33,711 nucleotides of DNA from positions 1 through 33,711 of the forward strand of contig JAWQRN010000221.1 in the NCBI GenBank assembly GCA_033557685.1, read 5' to 3'. Both the position numbers and the translations under genes were made by a program. Below are positions 1-10,786 of the stretch, in pieces; positions within the stretch are counted from its first letter, which is position 1, and each line of letters starts with the position of its first letter. The notes under the pieces are model-generated. The model saw only the letters and a list, made by a program, of their open reading frames with translations. It was not told the origin of the DNA and did not search any database. The DNA is from Sperchopsis tessellata. Taxonomy: Eukaryota; Arthropoda; Insecta; Coleoptera; Hydrophilidae.

Positions 1-1010
1 ACTAGCCTGATGGCTTGTCAAGCAATAGTTTTAGTTGTGCTTGTTAGGATTTTATATTAGCTACCAATTGAGCCTTGTCTCATTCTGAAACATGCTTTAG
101 TTTTTGAGCAATAAAATTTTTCCCGAACGCATTGGTAAATTATTTTGGAAATTTGAAATTATTTCGAAATATTCACTAGCCTGACGCTTTGCCAGGCAAT
201 CATTTTAAGTGTGCTAGTTAGGACTTTATATTGACTTCCAATTGAGCCTTGACTTATATTGGAACTTCTCTAGTTTTTGAGCAATCAAATTTTTTCCGAA
301 CGCATCTGTTTATTTTGGAAATTTGTAATTATTTCTAAATATTCACTAGCCTGACGGTTTGTCAGGCAATAATTTTAAGTGTGCTAGTTAGGATTTTATA
401 TTTACTTCCAATTAGACCTTGTCTGATCTTGGAACCTGCTCTAGTTTTTGAGTAAACACATTTTTTCCGAACGCATCTGTTTATTTTGGAAACGATTTGT
501 ATTTTAAGTATGTTAGTTTGGATTTTATATCGACTTCCAATTGAGCTTTGTTTAATCTTGGAACCTGCTCTAGTTTTTGAGTAATCAAATTTTTTCCGAT
601 GCATCTGTAAATTATTTTGGAAATTTGAAATTATTTCGAAATATTCACTAGCCTGACGGTTTGTCAGGTAATAATTTTAAGTATGCTAGTTAAGATTTTA
701 TATTATTTATTTTCAATTGAGCTTTGTCTCATCTTGGATCCTGCACTAGTTTTCGAGCAATCAATTTTTTTCCGAACGCATCTGTTAAAATTATTTTAGA
801 AATCTTCGATTTTTTCGAAATATCCATTAGCCTGACAGGAAAATATTTTAGGTTTGCTTACTTGGATTTTATAATGGCTTCCATTTTCGACACGTTTATT
901 CTTAGAACCTACTCTAGTTTTTGAGGTGTTATGTTTTTTTCCTTACATAATTGTTAATTTTTTTCTCTAATTTGCCACCTTTTTCTCATTATTGACTAGC
1001 CTGATGATAA
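1..1010. repeat. ~170-bp tandem repeat with conserved hairpin
   Basis: About six degenerate copies of a ~170-bp unit run from the window edge to about 1010. The landmark ACTAGCCTGA (or a close variant) recurs near 1, 175, 345, 647, 826 and 995, giving spacings of about 170, 170, 302 (two units, one lacking this segment), 179 and 169. A second landmark, CCGAACGCAT, recurs in the same phase. Each full unit carries a short inverted repeat, perfect at 349-355/361-367 (GCCTGAC, 5-nt loop, GTCAGGC). Copies decay towards the right end. Open frames here have internally repeated peptides and are by-products of the array, not genes. The left boundary lies outside the window. Confidence 0.85.
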
Positions 1011-1231
1011 GTTTTATACTACCAGTAAGTATTCCTTAACAATATGTAACGAGTGGTGGAATTTTTACGAATTTAACTAATTCAAATGAGGTACCTGGTA
1101 AATTTAACGGGCAGCCCTCAATTAGCTGAGACACAAACCGTTGCTGGCAAAAGCGTTGCTGTTTTCAAAGGCGTATATTTCTGCTATTTCATTAGATTGT
1201 ATTATGTTTGCGGTGCCTGAGTTCTTTTTGC
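1011..1231. other. Junction between tandem repeat and gag remnant
   Basis: This stretch separates the repeat array from the retrotransposon gag fragment. On the minus strand it follows directly after the second, damaged zinc knuckle, where the protease or pol region of a Ty3/gypsy element should begin. I cannot recognise a protease motif in it. The element appears truncated here. Confidence 0.4.
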
Positions 1232-1941
1232 TCATATATATGCCTTTATATGTCCTATTTTTTCGCAAGAGTGGCATTTACTATTTATAAATCGGCATTC
1301 CGGTGCTTTATGGTTTGCTTTACCACATCTATAGCATTGTTCGGATTTGCGAAAGGTTTTCCGATTCTTTTTAAAATTTCTTTTATGATGGAATTTCTTT
1401 TTATGATCAATGTAATTTACTTTATTCACCTAACTCCAATTTCCATTTCTAAGAGCTGCCATACCCTGTATAGATTGTTCATCTGTTTTGGCTCTAGCAA
1501 TAATTTGAGTTAGGGATAAATCATTAACTAAAAAGAAATTTTGTGTATTTTCATTTCTAGTACCTGCCATATTTTGGTCTTTTAATTCACTATTAAGCCT
1601 TTCCTCCCCCTTAAAATTACAATTTACCGCAATATTTTTTAAAGCTGTATAAAACTCTAAGAAAGTTTCCTCATCGCCGTTTCCTAACCCTAAACTTTTG
1701 CCTGTCAATAAATGCTGAAACCTTTTTGTTTACCATCCCTGTTAGTGCTCTTTCTACTTCATCCATTGACAAATCACTACTTTTTTAGGAATAACTGCAT
1801 TCTTTAATCTATTATGTAAGTGATCGCCTATGCACCCTACCTTCGCCTGGTATCTTGTGGATCTTCACAAGATTTGTATCTTTCCAAATAGCTGTCCAGT
1901 TGTGCAGAGTTGGGGTCGAATTCTAGAAATATCGGGTTCAT
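1232..1941 (-). mobile_element. Ty3/gypsy-type gag pseudogene
   Basis: This is a decayed gag gene of an LTR retrotransposon, reading right to left from an ATG at 1941-1939. The first ~34 codons are open and look like a gag N-terminus (MNPIFLEFD). Stops and frame changes follow, then an open segment of about 90 codons (1708-1430). That segment is separated by one in-frame TAG from a basic stretch and a nucleocapsid region. The first zinc knuckle is complete (CYRCGKANHKAPEC, CX2CX4HX4C). The second begins CHSCEKIGH but has lost its last cysteine and runs into a stop. No pol, integrase or env is visible. A TGGCGAC primer-binding-site motif lies 33 nt upstream. Assignment to Ty3/gypsy rests on the knuckle type and this motif. 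Confidence 0.75.
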
Positions 1942-1974
1942 CTTGATGGTTTTGCTGTTGCTTTCGTCCTACTC

Positions 1975-1981
1975 GTCGCCA
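1975..1981 (-). other. Primer-binding-site motif (TGGCGAC)
   Basis: On the minus strand TGGCGAC lies 33 nt before the gag ATG. It is preceded by a 2-nt spacer and a sequence ending ...ACACAACA, compatible with the 3' end of a 5' LTR at 1984. TGGCGAC is a usual primer-binding-site start in Ty3/gypsy elements. Confidence 0.55.
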
Positions 1982-1983
1982 GT

Positions 1984-2865
1984 TGTTGTGTCCTGTTGTT
2001 ATCATCCCGTGAGGTTATGTTCGTAAGAAACCACGTGTTTGTACAATTAATTTCATGAAAATAAAAACCTGGAAATATTTACAAAATAAGCATAAATGAA
2101 ATTAACTATAGTACTATGAGTATAAATAATGTGTATACCTTCCGTTCTTGTCACGGCGGTATTCAGAATAGGAAAGAAAGCTGTATCACATTTCACAACA
2201 TTTCTGTTTTCCCAGACCGCACATGCGCAAAGGTATACTTTTTATGCCACCATTTATGAATTTAGATACAAAACAATAGGGTTAAAAAAGAAGGGAATTG
2301 GTAAGAAACTGGTTATCAATACGAGAAGAGGAACATCAAATTATTATGGGAATTGTGTTGTGAAGATGGGATTCCTGTATGAATTTTTTCCGCATATCTC
2401 ATGAATATTACGTGTCATACTAGAAAGAGTTGCACTTACGTTACGGATTTTAGCCTCTGGTAAGTAAGTAATATCAACAATATTATTACGAAACTACTGC
2501 AAAGTGTAAACGCTATTCATCGTCCAGAATTATCTAGTCGTCGCTTGACCATAGCAGATGCTGGCGAAACAATCGGCCCACCACGTCCACTCCAAAAAAG
2601 TCAGCAGTCACCTAGGTATTTCCAGCAGAACTTTAGCCCGCATTTCAAATGGAGAGCCAGTGGAAGCAGGGTCAGTCGATACACAGTGACAGACGCGCGG
2701 CATTATATATAACCATCTTAATAGAGTTGTATTATTTATCATTGTATTAATGTAAACTAAACAGTTTAAATTAAATACATTTCAAACTTGAACTGTTATT
2801 TGTGAACCCGTAAAAACATAATAATACTTTACAAAAGCAACTTATTTATTATTTATATGTTCATT
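1984..2865. other. LTR-like and unassigned AT-rich sequence
   Basis: The part beside the primer-binding site should be the 5' LTR of the minus-strand gypsy remnant. I could not fix its outer end. A second LTR-like stretch reads on the plus strand at about 2540-2818. It has a GC-richer block, then TTATATATAA near 2701, then an AT-rich transcript-like part ending GAACCCGTAAAAACA at 2818. It stops just before the Harbinger coding sequence. I found no convincing target-site duplication for either. No gene is supported. Confidence 0.3.
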
Positions 2866-4455
2866 AGAGGAGACAGAGTTCTTTAATGTGCTTATTTCGA
2901 ATACCAATTACAGCCATATCAAAAATTATTCCTGAGATTTGTCAAGCACTGTATGCTATTTTGAAAAAAGATTATCTTTATGTAAGTAATTCTAATAAAA
3001 ATTTGTTAGTGTAGTCATTATATTGCTAACAGGAAGTATATGAGGTTCTTGTAAAGACACAAATGATTCCATAGAGTTATTGTAAGTTTCATATGGCGAA
3101 ATTTGTGGCAAATAAGTAGATGTGGAAGTTGATGGGTGGGATAGTTCAAGATCTTCTTCAATTGTAAGAATATAATTATAGTTTTAATATTCTTCGTCTT
3201 TCTCCCGAACGCAACTGGCGCAATTCAGAAGCAATATATTATTCAAAGACAGTGTTATCGTCTGTGGGGTTATTAATTATAGCTAATGCTTATTCTATTG
3301 ATTTCTGTCTTCATTTAGAGTTTCCAAAGCTGGGCGTTACCGTGCCCTTCCCTGGGTACTAGAGGAATTTGGAAGAGCTTTACTGTCCCCAGGGGAAGAG
3401 GGGGGCGTTGAGGAGCAAGTGGATAATAATAAGACAATAAAAAATTTGGTCGCCAAAACAATATTCAAGTAAACAAGCTGTGAGCCAAAAAAGTTTGGAA
3501 AACTATGATTTAGAGTATTTCTCTTACTTTGTTTTTGGATTGTTTGAGTTCGATGGAACAAACTCTTCCCCATTAACCTACTCTGCAAATTGTGTTGTTT
3601 ATGCAATTAAATTATTTACTTGGATTCACTGTTCCTGCAAAACAAATGCTTATTTATTATTCTAACTCTAAAAAATTCTAGTTTTATAATAATAAAATTC
3701 ATATATATATTTGTAGATTCGAAATTTTTATTTTGACTGGTACAAAGAAGCTGAAGATTTCCAGAAATTTTGTAATTTTTCAAATTACATTGGCACAATT
3801 GATGGTAATGAGGTGATGAAAGCAGTGAAATATAATGGATGTCTTTATTTTAATTACAAAAGGCACACATATCATTGTACTAATGACGTTAGTAAATGCC
3901 AATTACAAATTTCTATATACTGACGTGGGATGTAATAGTTGTATATTTGATGGAGGGTTCTATACAAACTTCGTTATCAACAGCTCTAGAAAATAATATT
4001 TTGAAAATGACAGATCCAAAGCCATTACCTGTTAAAGCCCACCCGATGATTTTTGCGGTTGTAGGTGATAAAAAACATAACTAATGAAACCATTTCCATT
4101 CAAAAATCCACTTGGTCTGAATCGTATTATGAACTATAGACTTTAAAGAGCATGACGTGTAGTAGAAAACCGTTTGGTATATCTTTCGTATTTTAAGAAG
4201 ACCGTTTGAACTATCTACACAAAAACTGTGCTCTACACAATTGTTTACTATCTCAAAAAAGTTCGAAACATTTGTATGCATCTCCTGAAATTATTGACTG
4301 TGAGAATGGAGTTAATTTTAATCCAGGAAATTGGTAACAAGAAGTGATGCCTGAAACTACGCTATATCCTTTGTTCATACAAATGAAACAGAAAATTCTA
4401 ATAAAACTGCAAAAGATAATTGCGATCAACTTAAAAATGAACATTATTTAAAATG
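2866..4455 (+). mobile_element. PIF/Harbinger (HARBI1-like) transposase pseudogene with intron
   Basis: This is a decayed DDE transposase of the PIF/Harbinger superfamily. Exon 1 (about 2866-2981) encodes the pre-catalytic helical region (for example AISKIIPEICQALY) and ends in a GTAAGT donor. A TTTGTAG acceptor resumes the same frame at 3717, so the 735-bp intron is splice-consistent. Exon 2 holds the three expected acidic positions: IDG (Asp codon 3801-3803), TDVGCN (Asp 3922-3924) and RVVEN (Glu 4165-4167). It also has the family hallmarks FNYK, ALENN and MNYRL, and the C-terminal stretch to about 4455. At least two frameshifts (between about 3890 and 3990) and several stops, including two just before RVVEN, make it non-functional. 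HARBI1 itself is a domesticated relative. The damage argues for a dead transposon rather than a host gene. Confidence 0.8.
2982..3716 (+). other. Intron of the Harbinger transposase, with possible minus-strand coding debris
   Basis: This intron is bounded by TAT|GTAAGT and TTTGTAG|ATT, with phase 0 on both sides. On the minus strand, 3180-3000 reads as an open serine/threonine/proline-rich peptide. It might be the C-terminal part of the element's second protein, whose N-terminal half lies at 4824-4540. The 3337-3606 segment also has an open minus frame that I do not recognise. It includes a G-rich stretch at about 3391-3410. Confidence 0.45.
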
Positions 4456-4539
4456 TTGGATTTCAGTGCAACACATTTTTATACCTACCATAAAAAACAA
4501 CTTGTTATTATAGGCTAATAAATCATAACAAATACATTT

Positions 4540-4824
4540 TTTACTTACCATAGCTAAACTTTCAGTAAGATATTCTGAATTTTCCCAAGTACTTTGCAAA
4601 ACATTTTCTTAAACTTCCGTAAATTAGAGTTGTGATTTTCTTGTAATTGCCGTTTCGTCTAACTGCAAAGTATCTCGTATTTTCTTGCCTTTCTATTTCT
4701 ATGGCAATATTCTACATCCGCACAATTCCATTAAACGAGAAGTTTCGAATTCTTCAATTAATTTTAATGTCTTCTCTTTATCCCACTTGATATCCTTTTT
4801 CTCCATAAACACTTTTGACGTCAT
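4540..4824 (-). mobile_element. Harbinger-associated MADF/Myb-like ORF, decayed
   Basis: On the minus strand an ATG at 4824-4822 opens about 34 codons, including IKWDKEKTLKLIEEFE. This is the start of a MADF/Myb-SANT-like DNA-binding domain as found in the second protein of PIF/Harbinger transposons. The frame continues through several stops with recognisable later pieces (for example KKIRDTLQLDE). In these elements the Myb-like partner helps the transposase enter the nucleus and bind the element ends. Its convergent position beside the transposase fragment supports the assignment. It is broken and cannot encode the full protein. A solo MADF host pseudogene is the main alternative. Confidence 0.6.
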
Positions 4825-4919
4825 AATTTATTTAAATGCGGAACGCAAAATGCTGCTAGTGCAGGTGCTTTATTTAATTAATCAAATAGACTGAGATGAA
4901 TCTACCGATGCTCATTCCT

Positions 4920-5060
4920 GAGTGTTTATACCATTACTCTAGCTAGAGCATGACCTCTTGAGCGAGAGCGTAGTTACCTTAGAAAGACCGCTCTCACTGG
5001 TGTTTACACACGTAGACTACATTTAGACAATTCTAGCTAGAGCAAAAATAGTTAAAAAAT
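4920..5060. repeat. Short repeats, candidate right end of Harbinger element
   Basis: A 12-bp palindrome CTCTAGCTAGAG (4937-4948) recurs as TCTAGCTAGA plus GC (5032-5043). Each is preceded by a GTGTTTA motif (4922 and 5000). Between them, GAGCGAGAGCG and CGCTCTCACT form an imperfect inverted pair. Alternating GAGCG-type sequence is common at Harbinger ends. I found no matching left terminus near 2700-2870. Confidence 0.4.
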
Positions 5061-5470
5061 TTACAGTGTAGAGGTACCTTTAAACTAAAACTTATTGTGA
5101 TGTAGTTAAATCAGAAATTTTTCATATAGATACATTTTCTTCGCATGTTTAAAACAGATTCTCAAATTAGTAAAATTTACTAAACAACATAAAATTCTTC
5201 GTTCGTTGTTTAAGATATTTCTATTCTGAGTAATGTACTAATGTTTTTAGTTTTAAGAAAATAAATAAATCAGAAAGTTTTACATGAATAGTAGTTACCT
5301 TTAATTATTTGGCATAACTTGTTTAAGTTTGTCCTTATGCATCTGTCTTAAGTATCAAATAATTGTATCTAGTTGATGAAACAAACTGTAAACTGTTTCT
5401 TTATAATTAAATCAATAACTGCTAGTAGATTTTTTAACAGAAATAAAAACAAATATGTTAATAATTCATA
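5061..5470. other. Intergenic AT-rich sequence, no gene seen
   Basis: This stretch lies between the Harbinger debris and the 3' end of Fer2LCH. I see no coding frame, repeat or RNA gene in it. Confidence 0.6.
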
Positions 5471-5472
5471 TA

Positions 5473-5478
5473 TTTATT
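5473..5478 (-). terminator. Poly(A) signal of Fer2LCH
   Basis: AATAAA on the minus strand lies about 122 nt after the Fer2LCH stop codon. It is the first canonical signal downstream, giving a 3' UTR of about 140-150 nt. Confidence 0.7.
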
Positions 5479-5600
5479 TTGTTCAACAGCCTTAGCTAAC
5501 ACAATCTTAAAATAGTTGATAAGAACTATTCAAAAAAAACTTATCACAATGTTCAAAATGTAACTACAGAACCTATAAGTAAAAGAGAAAATGAATGAAG

Positions 5601-8600
5601 TTATTGTTTCTTGAGGTATTCATCAAACATGAACAATGCCAAAGATGAGTCAGGTCCATTAAGGAGACTAGTCAAATCTGTGGTGTATCCGGAGATCTTG
5701 CGGACTAAATCTGCATGTTTGTGCATAAATTCTTCCTCCAAATATGAAGAAATTTCTGGGTCATGATGTTCCTCGTGTCTGCGAGTAGCCGAATTATGAA
5801 TGCTCATGGCTTCATCAGCCAAACTCTTCTGCATGTCTAAAGCTTTAGCCATACTTTGCAATTCATGGATTTCATATGCACTACTGCTATTGCCTGTAGC
5901 GGTAGGCTCTGGTTTACGAGCAACGAAATCCATAGTACCACCTCGTTTGGTTAAATGCTTGATCAAGTCGATAGCTTGTTCCCATGTGGCATCAGAAAGC
6001 CCACGGAAGAATTTTTCAAATCCTTCGCGGTTCTTTTGGAAATTAGCATAATGTGTGGACATCATGAGATATTCAAATGATCTTGTGATATGGGTATTGG
6101 CATAGGTTTGGAGATGTTTTTCCACTCCTTCAATAGCTCCATAACGTGCATTACAAATCCTTGGATCAATATATGCTGTAAATAAAGAAAACTCAGTGTA
6201 ACAACACAGTTGAAACCAATGAAAGATTTTATGTGGAATGGATAGTACTACATACTAATAAAACACCTTAAATTTAAATATACTTAACCACGAAGAAGTT
6301 TTACTTATCTGCTTAAAAATTGCTTTGGAGGATGTCTAAATTTTGATTGACCGGATTCCTATAGTCAATTATTCAGAATAAAATGCGTTAAACAACTGTT
6401 AAACTGTGACTAGTTAAAACTATTTAGTTAGAGGTTTTAGATGTCTGTTCATAATGTTGAACTTACAATAGTTCACATAAACTCGCTTAAAATCGTTTAA
6501 CCGATGCATATCATTTACCTTCACAAAGGAGGAGTTGTATAACTCTCCAATGTCACCTTAAAACAAAATTGTTACTAATTTTGCCAATTTGTCTGCCTCT
6601 AGTCTCGTTATTGTATTAAACTTCTCTTCCATCATCGATAATGTTAAAAATAAAAAATATTTACACACTCCCTTTCGAAAATATATTTTTGCTTACCAAA
6701 AAGTACTTGGCAGTTTAAATTTTAATTGTTAGTTCACGACATACTCGATTTTTGTTTGTTAAATCTGCCTTTTTCCAGGATCTAACAACATTGTGTAAAC
6801 TGCAAAACAATGGGTACTTTCTAACACACAAAAATACATATTCGCGAGGATGTGTGCAAATATTTATTATTTTTAACATATAGAGAAACAAACTGGCAAA
6901 AATTTCGTTTCAGGGGGCATACAACAAGTTATACCACTCCTGCTTTTGTTATTATAAAGGGTAATTGCTATTGTGACCTACCCCTATGAGAAGGTAAATG
7001 ATGTAGACTTCCTGTATTGGTTAAATGATCTACTCATAGAAAATTCTGTTACCTGATCTTATGCAAGTTTAAGTGAATTGTTGTTAAATTTGTTTTTATA
7101 GATATCTAAAACCTCTGAAAAAATTGTCAAGGTTTAACTAGTCAGAGTTTAGTGGCGGATTAACCTATTTTATTATGAACAAAACTAAGAGAGTTTAGTA
7201 GCATTGACTGACCTCTGTCAGACTGTTTCTTTATTCAGAAACTATTTTAGGGGAAAGCATTTTTTAAAGTTGCTTTGTAACAATATTTTTCATGTTTACT
7301 GAAAAATTATTTTTTCTGAGGTTGATGGAATAACCATTTAAATGTCAAAGTGAGTTATGTAAAAGAATAAAGGGTTGATTGCTTATGTATTCTTCCATAG
7401 TTAAATAGAACATAAAAATACGTTCTTGTAAAAATCACAAGACCCAGGTCGTATATAAATTACAAAACCCAAATTAAAGCTAAATGTATATATTTTGTGA
7501 TATTTTAACATTAATTTAAAAATCACCTGTATTTGCAAAATATATTTAATAAATTTTGGTAATCAATGAATCAGAATATTTTGATATAGATTGAAATGGT
7601 AACATGAGTATGGAAACAATGGATAAAACTGATATAAGGTCACCTTGCAAAACTTGTTTCTAAGTGTGTCGGGTCCATTTGTGTCTCAAGTGGGTATTAT
7701 TGACATTAATATTAACACTGAAAGTTCAACGCACAGTAAATGTAACTTAAATTAATCTATTATCTGAGTTGGTAACTGCATTTCGTTTTATATAAAATGA
7801 TTTTGGCAACTCACCTATTATAATGAAAAAAAAACATATAGCTACTTCTAGACTACAGACTAGCTATAGTAAAACAAATATTTACTGAAAAGTGGGTTCC
7901 TCGAATTGATAGCATATACACATAAAATACAGAACAACAAGTACAGTGTGAAAATATACTCATTGCAAATTGAGGTATTGGAACCTCAAATGATTTTATA
8001 TAAATTACAAATGCTTAAAACATTGATATATAAATGTTTTTAAATGTCAGTAGGTTTTTAAACTACTTATCATAGGAAAATCTTAGCCCAAAAAACATTC
8101 CGTCCATAAAAATATTCTTTAAGTGCTGACCTGAAGATCAAACTACCAAGTAATTAAAATACTTTACAATTTAGAATTTTATTTTAGATTTCTTTCTGTA
8201 TGTGAAATGCAGACCACTCCTACTCAAAGGAACATTCTTTAAATGTATTCTTGCACAAAGTGTTGATTATTTTTAAATTTTAAAACTAGTTTTTTATTTA
8301 CGTACTTCTTGGTAGCTACATAATCTACAGTTGAATATTTGATAAATAATGGCTCAAATGGCAATTTTCAATAGTATAAGAATTACTTATCCTGGAAAAA
8401 TTATTTGAATGCACAAATACCTTGCAATTGTTAATCAGTGGCTATGGCACTGGACTAATTAATGTAAGGTAGTGTGAAAGAATACACTTTTCAGAGTTTC
8501 ATTACATTGCCAAATGTGTAATGTTTGTAACACATTTCTAAAGAATGGCTAACAATGACTAAATTTGCCTTCAGTTTTACCTTGTTATAACCAAACCGTT

Positions 8601-10713
8601 ACACCAACTTGTGCTGTGTAGAAGCAATGCTTTAAGGTCAACCCTGTTCCGTGTTTCATTCCTTCCAATAAATCAGTGCATTTACATTACAGGCCACATA
8701 CTTCATAAAACGTTAGCCATTTGGGATATTTACTGTTAAAGACAGATATTTGGAATAAACGAAGGTGTATCACAACCGTGCAGGCATTAACGTTGTTCAT
8801 TCTATTTAAACATTTTAAGATAGCGGATTCTTATTCTAGTGAAGATAGCTATGAGGGTGAATGTCTTGTGCTACATGTTAGCAGAGACCAAACATAAACT
8901 TTTTGGCATATAGGAATAAATGTTCCACTTAACATAACTAGGAACACAAACCCAATACTAAACATGGATGACTGTAAGGTATTGCTAATTCACCCAAGAA
9001 TACAACAATGAAGCATGTGATGTGAATGGATTTGAAGACTAATTTTTGGAAAAAACACAAGCTGCAATGATCTTTCATTATTTCAGCGTGAGTATCAAGC
9101 ATTTTAAAAATCATAAGACTGATGATACTGTCCTCTTCCAACACAGTATAAGAACTGGATAAATATTTTGGTTAGCTAATTATTAAATAGAAATGTTTGT
9201 TTTTATTACTTCATTAACTCATTATGTATTTCAATAACACTGACTTTTTAAGAGTTTAAGTAAATATCACATTTAATACACTATTTGTACACGAATAGTG
9301 AGATATTAGAAAAGGGTGAGAATATTCCTAAGATTTGGTAGTGCCTCCCACCCTAAGTTGCAAATCTTGTGTGAACTTTCTTGCACTTTAGAATGGGAGC
9401 GCCTGCCAACCTACATATACTCCAGGCATTTCGCAAGCGATTATATTTTATTGGCGCTGGATAATCTCTATAAATATTTTAACAATCCATTAAAAATTAT
9501 GTTTTCAACTAAAAGATAGAATGTTATAAAAATGAAATTCATAAGCTTACATCACGATGGGAACTTTCACATAATTAAAGTAATATTATTTTATTATAAA
9601 TAGCAAAAACCATACTTATGAGAATTCCTTCACTGCAATTGTGAACATATTTAATGAATAAATAAATAACTTGAATATCTCTTCGTTAAATGATCAATTT
9701 TATTCCCGAGAATCCTGAATAAACATAAAAGTACCAAAATTAAAAGCACAAATTCCCCATTTCATTATCCTCAGATGGCACGAATATTTCTATTTAAATT
9801 GGAATTCAAAATACATGTGCCATTTGACAAAATGTAACTCTAATTAAAACACACGATACTATATTCTTCTTGAATTTTGTAAAGTAGTCTCAAAATTTGC
9901 TACAGCATTCTAGGATGTTTGCACAAAAACTTACAGTTTATTTATCACTTTAAAAATTCTAAGTAATATGTTGCCATTTAATTTTAATAATGATATAAGA
10001 ATTTACTATCACACTTATTTATTTATTGATGTGGTACATGAATCATAGTTTAAATTGTAGTACTATTAACAGTAATTAAAATATGATTTGCTCAAAAATG
10101 GTTTGATTTTTTGAAATACAGCTTAAGAAAGGATTAATAGGTACATCAACCAAAAATATTTTTATGACGACCAAGTCTATTTCATGATCATGATGAAATA
10201 AAGTCTTAAATATCAGTAGCATTCAATAAACTAAACTCAATGTCATTGGTCTAGATAAAATGCCAATGTTTATAAATAATGACCTTTAAAACTGAGGAAA
10301 TTATCAATAGATGTTTGTTTACTAAGGTAATACACACTATCTACATATTTAATAATGAAAACAAATGAACCCTGAGAAAAGAAATCAATGTTTGCATATA
10401 CTGACTATGTATGAGGTTAATTGAATGATTTTGACAAAAAGATATTATTAACCATTTACAAACTTGGAATATTTTAATGGTTTTTTTTTTGTTGTGATTA
10501 TAAAAATAAATAACCTCAATCAAGTAAATCTGTCATAGTAGGTGTTAAGCATAAATTGTATCAAGAATGAATAACTAACAAAGTAACTGCAAAAAATAAC
10601 TTACATCTTTTGCTGCTTGGACCACAAGCTCCAACTGCATTCAAATAACAAGACTCTTCCTTGGCGCAAATAGCAGCCACGATGAGCACAGCGAAAACGA
10701 TGAAGGCCTTCAT
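5601..10713 (-). CDS. Fer2LCH: Secreted ferritin light-chain homologue (two coding exons)
   Basis: This is the light-chain-type subunit of insect secreted ferritin, a 24-mer iron-storage and iron-transport shell of the secretory pathway and haemolymph. Coding exons are 10713-10605 and 6175-5601, joined in phase (T|CA, Ser37), giving 227 aa. Residues 1-17 are a signal peptide (MKAFIVFAVLIVAAICA). Cys22, Cys30 and Cys44 follow; N-terminal cysteines in this family make inter-subunit disulphides. The four-helix bundle runs from about residue 48 to the end. Catalytic positions of the H chain are replaced: the Glu27 equivalent is His65, the Glu61/Glu62 pair is Ala99/Thr100, and the His65 equivalent is Gln103. 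It is therefore a core-nucleating, non-ferroxidase subunit. Asn132 lies in an N-glycosylation sequon (NSS). The donor is GATGTAAGT and the acceptor TTTACAG. It is divergent from Fer1HCH. Confidence 0.95.
6176..10604 (-). other. Intron of Fer2LCH (4429 bp)
   Basis: This intron separates the signal-peptide exon from the exon encoding the whole ferritin fold. It is AT-rich with no long credible frame on either strand. I recognised no transposon protein in it. Short open frames such as 8938-9144 (minus) and 9316-9519 (plus) have no recognisable content and no splice support. Confidence 0.8.
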
Positions 10714-10718
10714 GATCC

Positions 10719-10785
10719 CTATAAAACAAAATATAAAGTCTACGTTCAAAATGAAGTTTAAGAGTACTAAACGTCGTTAACGAAC
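10719..10785 (-). other. Possible 5' UTR mini-intron of Fer2LCH
   Basis: On the minus strand a strong acceptor (TTTTGTTTTATAG|GGATC) sits 5 nt before the Fer2LCH start codon. A candidate donor, CCAG|GTTCGT, lies at 10786/10785, giving a 67-bp intron. The acceptor is convincing. The donor is weak, and a longer first intron cannot be excluded. Confidence 0.45.
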
Positions 10786-10786
10786 C

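Noticed and set aside
362..604. 80-codon minus-strand frame with internally repeated peptide
   Set aside because: The repetition comes from the ~170-bp DNA tandem repeat.
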